From Eubacterium sp. (GTDB lineage: Bacteria; Bacillota; Clostridia; Oscillospirales; Acutalibacteraceae), in the NCBI GenBank assembly GCA_029050995.1, contig JAIDLO010000262.1, positions 1-18,235 of the forward strand: a DNA stretch of 18,235 nucleotides, read 5' to 3'. The notes below the pieces were generated by a model. It was not told the origin of the DNA and did no database searches. It saw only the letters and a program-made list of their open reading frames with translations. Of this stretch, positions 1 through 8,137 are shown one piece after another. A program made the position numbers and the translations under genes. Numbering within the stretch: the first letter of the stretch is position 1; every line of letters starts with the position of its first letter.

Positions 1-464
1 CTCTCATAGATAACAAAGCATAGATTCATTGCTACAGCAAAGATTATCAGCACTGATTTTGAGAAAACACCGTCATCAAAAAACGGAATTCCAAATACTT
101 TTACACACAAAAGCTCTATAATAAAAACAGAAAAATTGAAAAGCAAAAGTTTTAACAGGAAAGGCAAAACTTTCACTTTAATTTTTTCGATTAGAGGCTT
201 TACAATCGGGTAGTAACCAAAGAAAAGCGCATACATAAGTGCCGTTTCTTTATCGGCAACAAAAAGCATAGATAAAACAGAAACAGCAAGAAAAACATAG
301 AATGCATAGCCCTTGCCAAAGGTTTTATTAATCATAAGAATAACAAGCCCAAGAAACATTGGAATCGCATAAGCAAAAACGCTAAACAGGCTTCCCGCAA
401 ACATCAGCGTAAGAGAAAGCGCCGCTGCCATTCCGCAAAACGCAACCTTAACAGATTTTTTCAA
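1..464 (-). CDS. Polytopic membrane protein, partial (3' end outside window)
   Basis: This reading frame opens with TTG at 464, preceded by AAGGTG on the minus strand, and stays open to the window edge (about 154 codons seen). The product starts MKKSVKVAFCGMAAAL and is almost entirely hydrophobic, with about four to five membrane segments separated by short basic loops such as KPLIEKIKVK. The layout resembles small polytopic membrane proteins of the ECF-transporter S-component or YybS type, but I see no diagnostic motif, so the function is unassigned. It is not a convincing GtrA flippase. It lies 28 bases after the GT2 gene and is the last visible gene of the fhs operon. The TTG start is chosen because it is the only start near a ribosome binding site at the head of the hydrophobic stretch. 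Confidence 0.7.
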   Translation of the reverse strand, partial: MKKSVKVAFCGMAAALSLTLMFAGSLFSVFAYAIPMFLGLVILMINKTFGKGYAFYVFLAVSVLSMLFVADKETALMYALFFGYYPIVKPLIEKIKVKVLPFLLKLLLFNFSVFIIELLCVKVFGIPFFDDGVFSKSVLIIFAVAMNLCFVIYE

Positions 465-492
465 ATATATCACCTTGTATACAGCTTTTCTA

Positions 493-1431
493 TTATAAAA
501 GCTTTTTATAGTTTTCCTGTATTCTCAACAGCTGCATTTCAAAATCATAACGATTTTTCTGCTTCATTGTTTCAAGAATAAGACCTGAGAAAAAGGCTTG
601 TATTGCTGCTAAAGCTGTAAAGCCACAGACAATAAGTGTTGGGAAATTCGGAACAAGTCCTGTTTTCAAATACTCTATAAAAACAGGAATGAAAAATCCA
701 AAAGAAAGAAGTGCAAGCAGAATTGCCAACAAGCCGAAGAAAAGCAAAGGTCTGTAATTCTTAAACAGCTTCAAAATGGTTTTGATAACCTTAAAACCGT
801 CAACATAGGTATTCAGCTTTGATTCACTGCCGTCCGGGCGGTTTCTGTATTCTACAACAACATTATCAATCAGCATATTTTTGTCTATAGCGTGAATCGT
901 CATTTCTGTTTCAATTTCAAAGCCCTCTGAAATAACGGCAAAGCTTTTTACAAACTGATAGCTGAAAGCCCTATAACCAGTCATAATATCTTTAATGTTG
1001 CTTTTAAACAAAAGATTTATAGATGCCCTTACTATGCTGTTTCCGAAATTATGAAACAAGCGCTTATTTTCTGTAAAATAGGTTGAAGACAGCCTGTCCC
1101 CTACAACCATATCAACGCTTTTATGCAGAACCATATCTATCATTTCAACGGCACAGTCTACACTATAGGTATCGTCTGCATCTACCATAATATAGCACTG
1201 TGCATCAATTTCTCGGAACATTCTTCTAACAACATTACCCTTGCCCTGCATATACTCTCTGCGGACAACAGCACCGGCATTTTCTGCAATTTCAGCAGAA
1301 GCATCTGTTGAATTATTGTCATACACATAAACGCGGCTGTTTTCGGGAAGAACGCTTAGAAAATCTTCAACAACCTTTTTTATTGTTTTCTCTTCATTAT
1401 AGCAAGGGATTAAAACTGCAACCTTATCCAT
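493..1431 (-). CDS. GT2 glycosyltransferase with C-terminal membrane anchor (polyprenyl-phosphate glycosyltransferase type)
   Basis: The 312-residue protein is a GT-A fold family 2 enzyme of the dolichol-phosphate mannosyltransferase/GtrB kind. These move a sugar from a nucleotide donor to a polyprenyl phosphate on the cytoplasmic face. Visible motifs are IPCYNEE (8-14), DNNSTD (38-43), the metal-binding DADD (84-87), GDRLS (111-115), TGYRAF (151-156) and an EGFEIETEM block (169-177). Two hydrophobic segments follow at about 228-252 and 263-288, as in GtrB-like enzymes, then a short basic tail. The ATG has AGGAG upstream. It sits 21 bases after the GT-C-like gene, which fits a pair in which this enzyme makes the lipid-linked sugar that the GT-C protein uses outside the cell. 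The sugar cannot be told from sequence. Confidence 0.88.
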   Translation of the reverse strand: MDKVAVLIPCYNEEKTIKKVVEDFLSVLPENSRVYVYDNNSTDASAEIAENAGAVVRREYMQGKGNVVRRMFREIDAQCYIMVDADDTYSVDCAVEMIDMVLHKSVDMVVGDRLSSTYFTENKRLFHNFGNSIVRASINLLFKSNIKDIMTGYRAFSYQFVKSFAVISEGFEIETEMTIHAIDKNMLIDNVVVEYRNRPDGSESKLNTYVDGFKVIKTILKLFKNYRPLLFFGLLAILLALLSFGFFIPVFIEYLKTGLVPNFPTLIVCGFTALAAIQAFFSGLILETMKQKNRYDFEMQLLRIQENYKKLL

Positions 1432-1452
1432 AATTCACTCCTAATTAGAATA

Positions 1453-3504
1453 TCAAATAAACAAATTCTTTATTGCAAAAAATGCTTCTGTTGAATAATA
1501 ATACAAATCACTTTGCGCAATTGCGATTAACAAATCCATTACCAATCCGCAGACACCGCAAACAAGCATAACAGTAATAAGCCTTTTACGCTTTGCACTA
1601 TTCTCTGCACTATGGAAAAGCTGCAGAAAAACAAGCACTGCACAAAGGTAAAGAAGCCATGTAAAATCAGAGGTATACCTTCCTAAGATACCTGCCATTT
1701 GTGCATCTGCAACGGCAATAATTACAGCGAATAACACGCCGAGCAGTACAAACGATAAGAGCCCCTTATCCTTCAGCTGTTTTTTTACTTTTGCCGCAAA
1801 AGGCAGTATCAACAGGAATATATGCGTAAAGAACACACCGCCGTAGGTTGCTTCATAAATTGTTTTTCCGAAATAATCAGACTGCATAGGTGCACTTTTT
1901 ATAAACGGAAATACAAGCGACAGATTCGGCAGCTGGAACAAATACATAAACAACGCATCCGGTATTCTGCCGAGATTCATTTTGCGAAGTGTCATATCAT
2001 TTGTTGTTAAATTATAGTTTGCACCAAAATCAAAAGGCGAGCCAAAACGGATATAGTTATAATACATTACACCTGCCGCAACAATTATATAAGGAACTGC
2101 AATGCAGAATGCTTTAATATAATTCTGCTTTGTAAACAGCTTCTTTTCATTAAATAGTATTTTCCAAAAAATAGGAAAAATCAGAAACGAAGCGATCAGA
2201 AACTGCGGTCTGCACCCTGCTGTTAACGCCATACAAAGAGAGCCTATACTCAGCGATATCAACGCGCCGATATTGCGTGTTCCGCTTTCCTGCTCCTGCC
2301 GCCACTTTTCTGCGGAATCCAGCCAGAAAGCAAGTCCGAACAAGGTAAACATCAACGCCGAAGCAATCGGCAGAAAATAAAAGCTTGGATAGAACGCCAT
2401 ATGAAGCGTTCCGATACTGTTCGCAAAAATAACAGACAGGAAAACATACATTCCAAAGGAAGTATTGACAAAATATCGATTTATTATTTTCTTCATCAGA
2501 TAAAAAGATGCTATAACGATTCCCGAACAACATAAAAATATAGCTGCGCTGTTTGAAAAATCATTGCCTGTTAAAGCAAAATACGGCAGATAAAATATCA
2601 ATTCGGGAACGATTCCGAAATAAACATAGAATTTTCCCTGAAAATATGCAGTATCCCAAGCCTTATGGTTTACAGAGCCTGCTTCCTGTTCTCTAAGCTC
2701 TGTATCATAAGGGTTTTCCATTTTTTCAAGAATCTCCGCTCCGTCAATATCCAGATTAACTTTTCCATGCGAAATGGAATGGGCAAGCTGCTGATACTGC
2801 GCATGATGATACCAAGGCGGATCAACAAATGAAGCATTTGTTTTAGACATACCGTAAAGAACAGAAATGTTCAATATAATAATAACAGCAACAATTACCG
2901 TTTGCTTTAAAAACCGTTTTGAAGAAGCTTTTCCAAACTTATATGAATAGATTTCAGATGACGGTTTAAACAAATAAATCAGCAGAATAAACAACAGAAC
3001 AAGTAAAAATCTGATTGCGGAAAACGAAAACGGAACCTTTGCATTGATAACTACATCATTGAGCTTTAATTCCGAATTCGTATCAGCATCAAAAACAATC
3101 CTTAATGATTTAACTTTGCCATAGCTGTGAATTCTTACATATTTACTTCTTTCGGAGCTTGAATAGGTTTCAAGCTTACCGAGCTTATAATAATTGGAAT
3201 TGCCTTCATCAACAGCATAAATCTGCATATTGCATATATCCTCATATCCACGCTGATCTGAACACTCAGCATCAATATAAAAATATTTAATATCTTTATT
3301 TATACCTTTGATTTCAATAAATGAATTATTATAATCTTTTATAATATAGCTGCCGTTTTCTTCCGCAATTCCGCTTCCTGCTTCAAAAGAAACTTTTTCG
3401 GGATTGCTGCTGCAAGAAAAAAAGAACTTGCAATTAAACAAAACTGCTTCAACTGCAAGACTTAATATAATCATTAAAATAAAGGATTTGACAATTTTCT
3501 TCAT
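1453..3504 (-). CDS. Large GT-C-like polytopic membrane protein, candidate lipid-sugar-dependent glycosyltransferase
   Basis: This is a 683-residue membrane protein. An N-terminal hydrophobic segment (about 7-24) is followed by a polar, probably extracellular domain (30-155) with a beta-rich look, then roughly ten or more membrane segments from residue 160 to 660. The loop after the third segment holds FVDPPWYHHAQYQQLAHSI (226-244), with an acidic residue at D228 where GT-C enzymes place their catalytic acid. A later RFGSPFDFGANYNLT (486-500) and GRYTSDF (608-614) resemble PMT_2/GT39-like proteins. Family membership rests on these features and on the adjacent GT2 gene, so the glycosyltransferase call is an inference. 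The extracellular domain inserted after the first segment is less usual. The start has CGGAG upstream, 17 bases beyond rpiB. Confidence 0.65.
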   Translation of the reverse strand: MKKIVKSFILMIILSLAVEAVLFNCKFFFSCSSNPEKVSFEAGSGIAEENGSYIIKDYNNSFIEIKGINKDIKYFYIDAECSDQRGYEDICNMQIYAVDEGNSNYYKLGKLETYSSSERSKYVRIHSYGKVKSLRIVFDADTNSELKLNDVVINAKVPFSFSAIRFLLVLLFILLIYLFKPSSEIYSYKFGKASSKRFLKQTVIVAVIIILNISVLYGMSKTNASFVDPPWYHHAQYQQLAHSISHGKVNLDIDGAEILEKMENPYDTELREQEAGSVNHKAWDTAYFQGKFYVYFGIVPELIFYLPYFALTGNDFSNSAAIFLCCSGIVIASFYLMKKIINRYFVNTSFGMYVFLSVIFANSIGTLHMAFYPSFYFLPIASALMFTLFGLAFWLDSAEKWRQEQESGTRNIGALISLSIGSLCMALTAGCRPQFLIASFLIFPIFWKILFNEKKLFTKQNYIKAFCIAVPYIIVAAGVMYYNYIRFGSPFDFGANYNLTTNDMTLRKMNLGRIPDALFMYLFQLPNLSLVFPFIKSAPMQSDYFGKTIYEATYGGVFFTHIFLLILPFAAKVKKQLKDKGLLSFVLLGVLFAVIIAVADAQMAGILGRYTSDFTWLLYLCAVLVFLQLFHSAENSAKRKRLITVMLVCGVCGLVMDLLIAIAQSDLYYYSTEAFFAIKNLFI

Positions 3505-3521
3505 AAATACTCCGTAGAAAA

Positions 3522-3971
3522 TTAATAAAGCTTTTCGCCTGTTTCGATAGCCATAATCTGATCTACTCTTGTCTGATGTCTGCCGCCTTCAAATTCAGTA
3601 TGAAGGAAAACATCAACAAGCTCAATTGCAAGACCTGCGCCGATTACCCTATCGCCAAGGCAAAGGCAGTTTGCATCATTATGTAATCTTGTATATTTTG
3701 CACTGAAATAATCAGAACATGCACAAGCACGAATACCTTTAACCTTATTTGCTGCCATAGACATACCGATTCCCGTGCCGCAGCAAAGAATTGCTTTATC
3801 ACATTCTCCGTTTACAACACCGTCACAAGCCTTCTGTGCCGCAATGGCATAATCAAATCTTTCAGGTGTATAACAGCCGTAATCCTTATATTCGATTCCT
3901 TTTTCATCAAGATATTTTTTTATTTCCTCTTTAAGCGGAAATCCTGCGTGGTCTGATCCAAGTGCTATCAT
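3522..3971 (-). CDS. rpiB: Ribose 5-phosphate isomerase B (RpiB/LacAB family)
   Basis: The 149-residue cytoplasmic enzyme interconverts ribose 5-phosphate and ribulose 5-phosphate in the pentose phosphate pathway. It has the family signatures GSDHAG (5-10), CCGTGIGMSMAANK (63-76) with the catalytic-type cysteine at C64, HNDANCLCLG (97-106) with its active-site histidine, and GGRHQTRV (129-136). Length is normal for RpiB. LacA/LacB subunits and sugar-phosphate isomerases of related specificity share this fold, but there are no lac-type tagatose genes nearby, so RpiB is preferred. The gene begins one base after the tsaB stop and is probably translationally coupled to it. Confidence 0.93.
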   Translation of the reverse strand: MIALGSDHAGFPLKEEIKKYLDEKGIEYKDYGCYTPERFDYAIAAQKACDGVVNGECDKAILCCGTGIGMSMAANKVKGIRACACSDYFSAKYTRLHNDANCLCLGDRVIGAGLAIELVDVFLHTEFEGGRHQTRVDQIMAIETGEKLY

Positions 3972-3972
3972 T

Positions 3973-4647
3973 TTAGTTCTCCTTTTTCAGCTTTAATTCT
4001 CTTTCTGCCTGGCTTAATCTTAAATAAACAGGCATAAGAGCTTCTGCTTTTATCGTTTTTTTATTTTCTGCTGCTTTCGCTACGCCAACGCCGTTCTGCC
4101 AGCGTTTATCCTCCGAAGCCAAAGCAGTATTTTCAAGATTCAGATTATTATAGCACAGCTCTGCGCCGTCCCCTGCTATAACAACATTTTCATATATTTT
4201 AAGTTCGTCCCTTAAATCGTCAATCGAAATTGCTCTGTCCGCACAAAGCCTTGTAATTTTACCATTCTCGGCTTTAAACAAAGCATTATAAAACTGCATT
4301 CTTCTTGCATCCATTACAGCGCAGATTACAGCGTTTTCATCAACAAAGTTATATGCAATCGCCTCAAGCGTTGAAACGCTGATACAAGGGATATTACAAG
4401 GAAATGCAAGCCCTTTAACAGTTGCAACACCTATTCTGACACCAGTGAATGAACCCGGTCCTGCTGTAACAGCGATTGCATCAAGCGCTTTATAATCTCT
4501 GCCGCCCATTGCACTTTCAATTAACGGAAGCAGGGTTTCACTATGGGTAAGCCCCTTATTTATGAATTCACTTTTTATAACTCTGCCGTCCTCGGTCAAC
4601 GCAGCCGAGGCAGTTACGGCAGAAGAATCAACAGAAAGAAGAAGCAT
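3973..4647 (-). CDS. tsaB: tRNA N6-threonylcarbamoyladenosine (t6A) biosynthesis protein TsaB
   Basis: TsaB is the inactive ASKHA-fold partner that scaffolds TsaD during formation of t6A at position 37 of ANN-decoding tRNAs. The 224 residues show VDSS (6-9), GLTHSETLLPLI (32-43), the typical GPGSFTGVRIG (63-73) and VSTLEAIA (91-98). Length matches the family. The start codon overlaps the tsaE stop by one base (TAATG), so the two are coupled. The expected partners tsaD and rimI are not in the window. They often follow tsaB, but here rpiB does. Confidence 0.93.
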   Translation of the reverse strand: MLLLSVDSSAVTASAALTEDGRVIKSEFINKGLTHSETLLPLIESAMGGRDYKALDAIAVTAGPGSFTGVRIGVATVKGLAFPCNIPCISVSTLEAIAYNFVDENAVICAVMDARRMQFYNALFKAENGKITRLCADRAISIDDLRDELKIYENVVIAGDGAELCYNNLNLENTALASEDKRWQNGVGVAKAAENKKTIKAEALMPVYLRLSQAERELKLKKEN

Positions 4648-5078
4648 TACTCCATTTCACCTTTTTTACAAATTTTAAATTCTCTTTCCGTATCGGAAAT
4701 TTTGGATATATCAACAATGACTGCATCATCTGGAAGCGCACCATAAATATTTTCGCTCCATTCAGCTGCAATATAGGCATCTGTTTCAAGATAATCAAAA
4801 AAACCTGTTGAATACAAATCATCCCAGCCGTCTATTCGATACATATCAAAATGATAAAGCGTTTTGCCATTGCCCTTATATTCATTGCAGATTGCGAAGG
4901 TTGGCGAGGAAACATCCGCATCAATCCCAAGCCCTTTTGCCAAGCCTGTTGTAAAAGCGGTTTTCCCTGCCCCAAGATCGCCGAGATAGCCGATTACAGT
5001 TCCAAGCGGCATATCCTTTGCTAATTTTTCAGCAAGGGCAACGGTTTCGCTATAGCTTTTTGTAATATATTTTTCCAT
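4647..5078 (-). CDS. tsaE: t6A biosynthesis ATPase TsaE
   Basis: TsaE is a small P-loop ATPase that binds the TsaB-TsaD complex and drives turnover during t6A synthesis. The 143-residue product carries the Walker A motif GDLGAGKT (33-40), SSPTF (57-61), HFDMYR (76-81) and EWSENI (106-111), all characteristic of the family. The ATG lies only 2 bases after the fhs stop. No strong ribosome binding site is visible in front of it, which suggests reinitiation from fhs translation. Confidence 0.94.
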   Translation of the reverse strand: MEKYITKSYSETVALAEKLAKDMPLGTVIGYLGDLGAGKTAFTTGLAKGLGIDADVSSPTFAICNEYKGNGKTLYHFDMYRIDGWDDLYSTGFFDYLETDAYIAAEWSENIYGALPDDAVIVDISKISDTEREFKICKKGEME

Positions 5079-5080
5079 AA

Positions 5081-6748
5081 TCAGAAAAGACCGACTGTAT
5101 TGCCGTTTTCATCAATATCAATCTTATAAGCGGCAGGCGCTTTTGAAAGACCCGGCATTGTCATAATAGAGCCTGTCTGGCAAACAAGGAAGCCAGCACC
5201 ATTTGAAAGATTAACAGAGGAAACAGTTATTCTGAAATCGCTTGGCTTGCCGAGAAGCGTAGGATTATCGGAAAGGCTGTACTGCGTTTTTGCCATACAA
5301 ACAGGCATTTTATCAGCACCGAGCGCAATGAATTCTTCAATACTCTTCTTTGCTTCTTTTGTATAATCAACACCGCTTGCGCCGTAAATCTCACGAGCGA
5401 TTGTTTCAATTTTCTCATAAACAGACAGATCAAGGTCATAAAGGCAATGGAAATCATTTTCCTTCTCACACGCTTCAACAATCTTTTCAGCAAGCTCAAT
5501 GCCGCCGTTTCCACCCTCTGCGAAGCATTTTGTTACAGCGAAATCAGCACCCTTTGCTTCACAATAATTCTTTACAAATTCGATTTCTTTATCCGTATCT
5601 GCATAGAAATGATTGATTGCAACAACAACAGGAACACCATACTTTTTAAGATTTTCTATATGCGCACCAAGGTTTACAGAGCCTTTTTCAAGTGCTTCCA
5701 TATTCTCTCCGATAAGCTCTGTTTTCGGAACACCGCCGTTATATTTCATAGAACGAACAGTTGAAACAAGAACAATACAGCTTGGCTTCAGACCGGCAAA
5801 ACGGCACTTGATATCAAGGAATTTTTCTGCACCCAAGTCTGAACCAAAGCCTGCTTCTGTTACACAGTAATCTGCAAGCTTCAAAGCCGTTTTTGTTGCT
5901 CTTACAGAATTACAGCCATGTGCAATATTTGCAAACGGACCGCCGTGCATAATAGCAGGTGTATTTTCCAAAGTCTGAACAAGATTCGGCTTAATAGCAT
6001 CTTTTAAAAGAACGGTCATAGCGCCGTCTGCCTTAATATCTCTGCAATAAACAGGCTTATTATCATATGTATAAGCAACAAGAATATTGCCAAGTCTTCT
6101 TTTTAAATCAAACAAATCTTCGGAAAGGCAGAGAATTGCCATAACCTCTGATGCAACCGTAATAATAAAATGATCCTCTCTTGGGATACCATTGAGCTTT
6201 CCGCCGAGTGAGCATACGATATTACGAAGTGCACGATCGTTCATATCAAGACATCTTTTAACAAGCACTCTTCTCTGATCTATATTCAGCTCATTTCCCT
6301 GCTGGATATGATTATCAAGAATTGCACACATAAGATTGTTTGCACTTGTAATTGCATGCATATCTCCCGTAAAATGAAGATTAATATCCTCCATAGGAAC
6401 AACCTGGCTGTAGCCGCCGCCTGCTGCACCGCCTTTAATTCCGAAAACAGGACCTAAGGAAGGCTCACGAAGCGCAATGATTGCGTTTTTACCGATTTTG
6501 GAAAGTGACTGACCTAAACCGATACTGACAGTTGTTTTGCCCTCTCCGGCAGGTGTTGGGTTTACAGCTGTTACAAGGATAAGCTTTCCGTCCTTATTAT
6601 TCTTAACTCTATCTATAAGATTATCAGAAAGCTTTGCTTTATAATGGCCGTAAGGCTCTATTTCACTGTGCTCAATTCCGATAGATTTGGCAATCTCGGA
6701 AATAGGTTTCATTTCAGCCTGCTGAGCAATTTCAATATCACTTAACAT
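5081..6748 (-). CDS. fhs: Formate-tetrahydrofolate ligase
   Basis: The 555-residue cytoplasmic enzyme joins formate to tetrahydrofolate using ATP, giving 10-formyl-THF for purine and formyl-Met synthesis and for the methyl branch of acetogenic-type C1 metabolism. It shows the nucleotide-binding loop TPAGEGKTT (65-73) and the highly conserved block EPSLGPVFGIKGGAAGGGYS (95-114), followed by PMEDINLHFTGD (118-129). Length is typical of the bacterial homotetramer. The ATG is preceded by GGGGGAA. It is the first gene of the operon and has its own promoter at 6790-6818. Other C1 genes such as folD are not nearby. The leader is only about 35 bases, too short for a THF riboswitch. Confidence 0.96.
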   Translation of the reverse strand: MLSDIEIAQQAEMKPISEIAKSIGIEHSEIEPYGHYKAKLSDNLIDRVKNNKDGKLILVTAVNPTPAGEGKTTVSIGLGQSLSKIGKNAIIALREPSLGPVFGIKGGAAGGGYSQVVPMEDINLHFTGDMHAITSANNLMCAILDNHIQQGNELNIDQRRVLVKRCLDMNDRALRNIVCSLGGKLNGIPREDHFIITVASEVMAILCLSEDLFDLKRRLGNILVAYTYDNKPVYCRDIKADGAMTVLLKDAIKPNLVQTLENTPAIMHGGPFANIAHGCNSVRATKTALKLADYCVTEAGFGSDLGAEKFLDIKCRFAGLKPSCIVLVSTVRSMKYNGGVPKTELIGENMEALEKGSVNLGAHIENLKKYGVPVVVAINHFYADTDKEIEFVKNYCEAKGADFAVTKCFAEGGNGGIELAEKIVEACEKENDFHCLYDLDLSVYEKIETIAREIYGASGVDYTKEAKKSIEEFIALGADKMPVCMAKTQYSLSDNPTLLGKPSDFRITVSSVNLSNGAGFLVCQTGSIMTMPGLSKAPAAYKIDIDENGNTVGLF

Positions 6749-6789
6749 AATTTTCCCCCACTATTCAGATATTTATTTATATATTATAT

Positions 6790-6818
6790 ATTATATATTA
6801 AATATTATAATAATTCAA
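6790..6818 (-). promoter_or_regulatory. Sigma-A type promoter for the fhs operon
   Basis: On the minus strand TTGAAT (6818-6813) and TATAAT (6795-6790) are separated by exactly 17 bases. Transcription would start near 6783, leaving about 35 bases before the fhs ATG. Further TATAAT-like hexamers occur in the same AT-rich run, so the exact start could shift. Confidence 0.6.
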
Positions 6819-6821
6819 CAG

Positions 6822-6836
6822 TTAATACAGTATTAA
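6822..6836. promoter_or_regulatory. Palindrome between divergent fhs and SEDS promoters, candidate operator
   Basis: TTAATAC and GTATTAA form perfect 7-base arms around a central A. The palindrome sits 3 bases beyond the fhs -35 box and 20 bases upstream of the SEDS-gene -35 box. TTAATA recurs at 6822, 6833 and 6842, roughly one helical turn apart. It could be a repressor site or an AT-rich UP element. The protein that binds, if any, is unknown. Confidence 0.35.
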
Positions 6837-6856
6837 TATTGTTAATAATTTTCATC

Positions 6857-6885
6857 TTGAAAATAAATGAATAAGAGAATATAAT
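6857..6885 (+). promoter_or_regulatory. Sigma-A type promoter for the SEDS gene
   Basis: TTGAAA (6857-6862) and TATAAT (6880-6885) are spaced by 17 bases, a near-consensus vegetative promoter. Transcription would begin near 6892, giving a leader of about 26 bases that contains AAAGGAGG at 6904-6911. Confidence 0.75.
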
Positions 6886-6917
6886 ATAAAACAGATTGAT
6901 GATAAAGGAGGTAGAGT

Positions 6918-8087
6918 GTGAATCATACAAAAGAAAAAACATCACTTGGAGATTTCTTAAGCGGTCTTGATCCTATTACGATACTTATGGCTGTAATCAG
7001 CTCTGGTTTCGGATTTGTACTTGTTTACAGCTCTGTTTATGCAACGCTGAATCCCGATACCCTACTTACCTCTTCAATCAAGGTTATGATTGTTACCGTA
7101 CTTACAACTATCGTCGGAATTATAGCAGCGCTTATTCTGTCTATGATTAATTACGAAATCATCAGCAAGCTATGGCCCTTGATAGCGGCAGGCTGCGTTT
7201 TATTGATGATTATTACATTTTTCTTCGGTACCGGTCCTGAGGACAGACCAGACGCAAGAAGCTGGCTTAAATTCGGAAGAATTACAATTCAGACCTCCGA
7301 GTTTCTGAAAATCGGATTTATCATTTCTTTTTCCTATCATCTTGATTTGGTTAAAGATAATATAAACAGAATCAAAAACATCATTCCGCTTGTAATTCAC
7401 GGCTTAATCCCGATTGGATTGGTTGTTATGACCGGAGACGCAGGCTCAGCCTTAATATTCCTTTTTATGTTTATCGGAATGCTGTTTTTTGCAAAAATCA
7501 ATCTCAGATACTTTGTTGCAGGCATATGCGCAATTATCGTTGCCTTTATGAGTGCATGGAAGCTTGACATTATAAACGGACTTCAGCGAACAAGAATTGA
7601 AGCGTTGTTTTTCCCCGAGCAATTTAAAGATGTTATGTATCAGCAGACCAACGGAAAAATAGCCCTTGGCAGCGGCGGGTTGTTTGGCCAGGGCTATTTG
7701 CAGGGAAAGCTGACACAAAGCGGTGCTGTTCCTGTTAACGAAAGTGATATGATTTTAACAGTTGCAGGCGAAGAATTCGGATACATCGGTGCAATGGCGG
7801 TAATCCTGCTGCTTGCAGTTCTGATGATACGCATTACGAGAATAGGTTTAAAATCAAGAGATAATGTTGGCTATTTAATGTGTACCGGCATTTCCGTTAT
7901 GCTTTTTGCGCAGGTACTTGTTAATGTAGGAATGGAGCTTTCGCTTCTTCCCTGTATCGGTATCACGCTTCCGCTGTTCTCATCCGGCGGTTCATCAAGC
8001 TTAAGTATCTACATATTGCTTGGAATTGTTCTTTCGGTTTACCGATATAGTAAAGCACAAAAGGTTTCATTATTCTATAAATATTAA
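6918..8087 (+). CDS. SEDS-family peptidoglycan glycosyltransferase (RodA/FtsW/SpoVE)
   Basis: This 389-residue protein has about ten membrane segments and matches the SEDS family, which polymerises lipid II into glycan strands with a partner class B PBP. Visible signatures are ARSWLKFG (113-120), TSEFLKI (126-132), GDAGSALIF (173-181), QTNGKIALGSGGLFGQG (243-259), SDMILTVAGEEFGYIG (276-291) with D277 at the place of the catalytic-type aspartate, and GITLPLFSSGGSS (348-360). The usual PERHTDFIF motif reads PVNESDMIL here and the usual PDLGTAL reads GDAGSAL, so the sequence is divergent and RodA versus FtsW cannot be settled. The GTG start lies 6 bases after AAAGGAGG. No PBP gene is adjacent. 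It ends at a strong terminator. Confidence 0.9.
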   Translation: MNHTKEKTSLGDFLSGLDPITILMAVISSGFGFVLVYSSVYATLNPDTLLTSSIKVMIVTVLTTIVGIIAALILSMINYEIISKLWPLIAAGCVLLMIITFFFGTGPEDRPDARSWLKFGRITIQTSEFLKIGFIISFSYHLDLVKDNINRIKNIIPLVIHGLIPIGLVVMTGDAGSALIFLFMFIGMLFFAKINLRYFVAGICAIIVAFMSAWKLDIINGLQRTRIEALFFPEQFKDVMYQQTNGKIALGSGGLFGQGYLQGKLTQSGAVPVNESDMILTVAGEEFGYIGAMAVILLLAVLMIRITRIGLKSRDNVGYLMCTGISVMLFAQVLVNVGMELSLLPCIGITLPLFSSGGSSSLSIYILLGIVLSVYRYSKAQKVSLFYKY

Positions 8088-8090
8088 GAC

Positions 8091-8119
8091 AAAAACCACC
8101 AGCTAAACTGGTGGTTTTT
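8091..8119. terminator. Bidirectional rho-independent terminator
   Basis: AAAAACCACCAG (8091-8102) pairs perfectly with CTGGTGGTTTTT (8108-8119) around a 5-base loop. It begins 3 bases after the SEDS stop and has T runs on both strands. It therefore also serves the convergent orphan gene, which ends at 8138. Confidence 0.9.
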
Positions 8120-8137
8120 CTTTGTATGTACAAACAA

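Noticed and set aside
483..503. AGCTTTT/AAAAGCT hairpin over the GT2 stop codon
   Set aside because: The stem is AT-rich and weak, with no T run on the minus strand, so it is unlikely to be a terminator. The next gene starts 28 bases on with its own ribosome binding site.
6749..6917. AT-rich intergenic region as a replication origin or THF riboswitch
   Set aside because: There are no DnaA boxes, and the predicted fhs leader is too short for a riboswitch. Promoters explain the AT richness.
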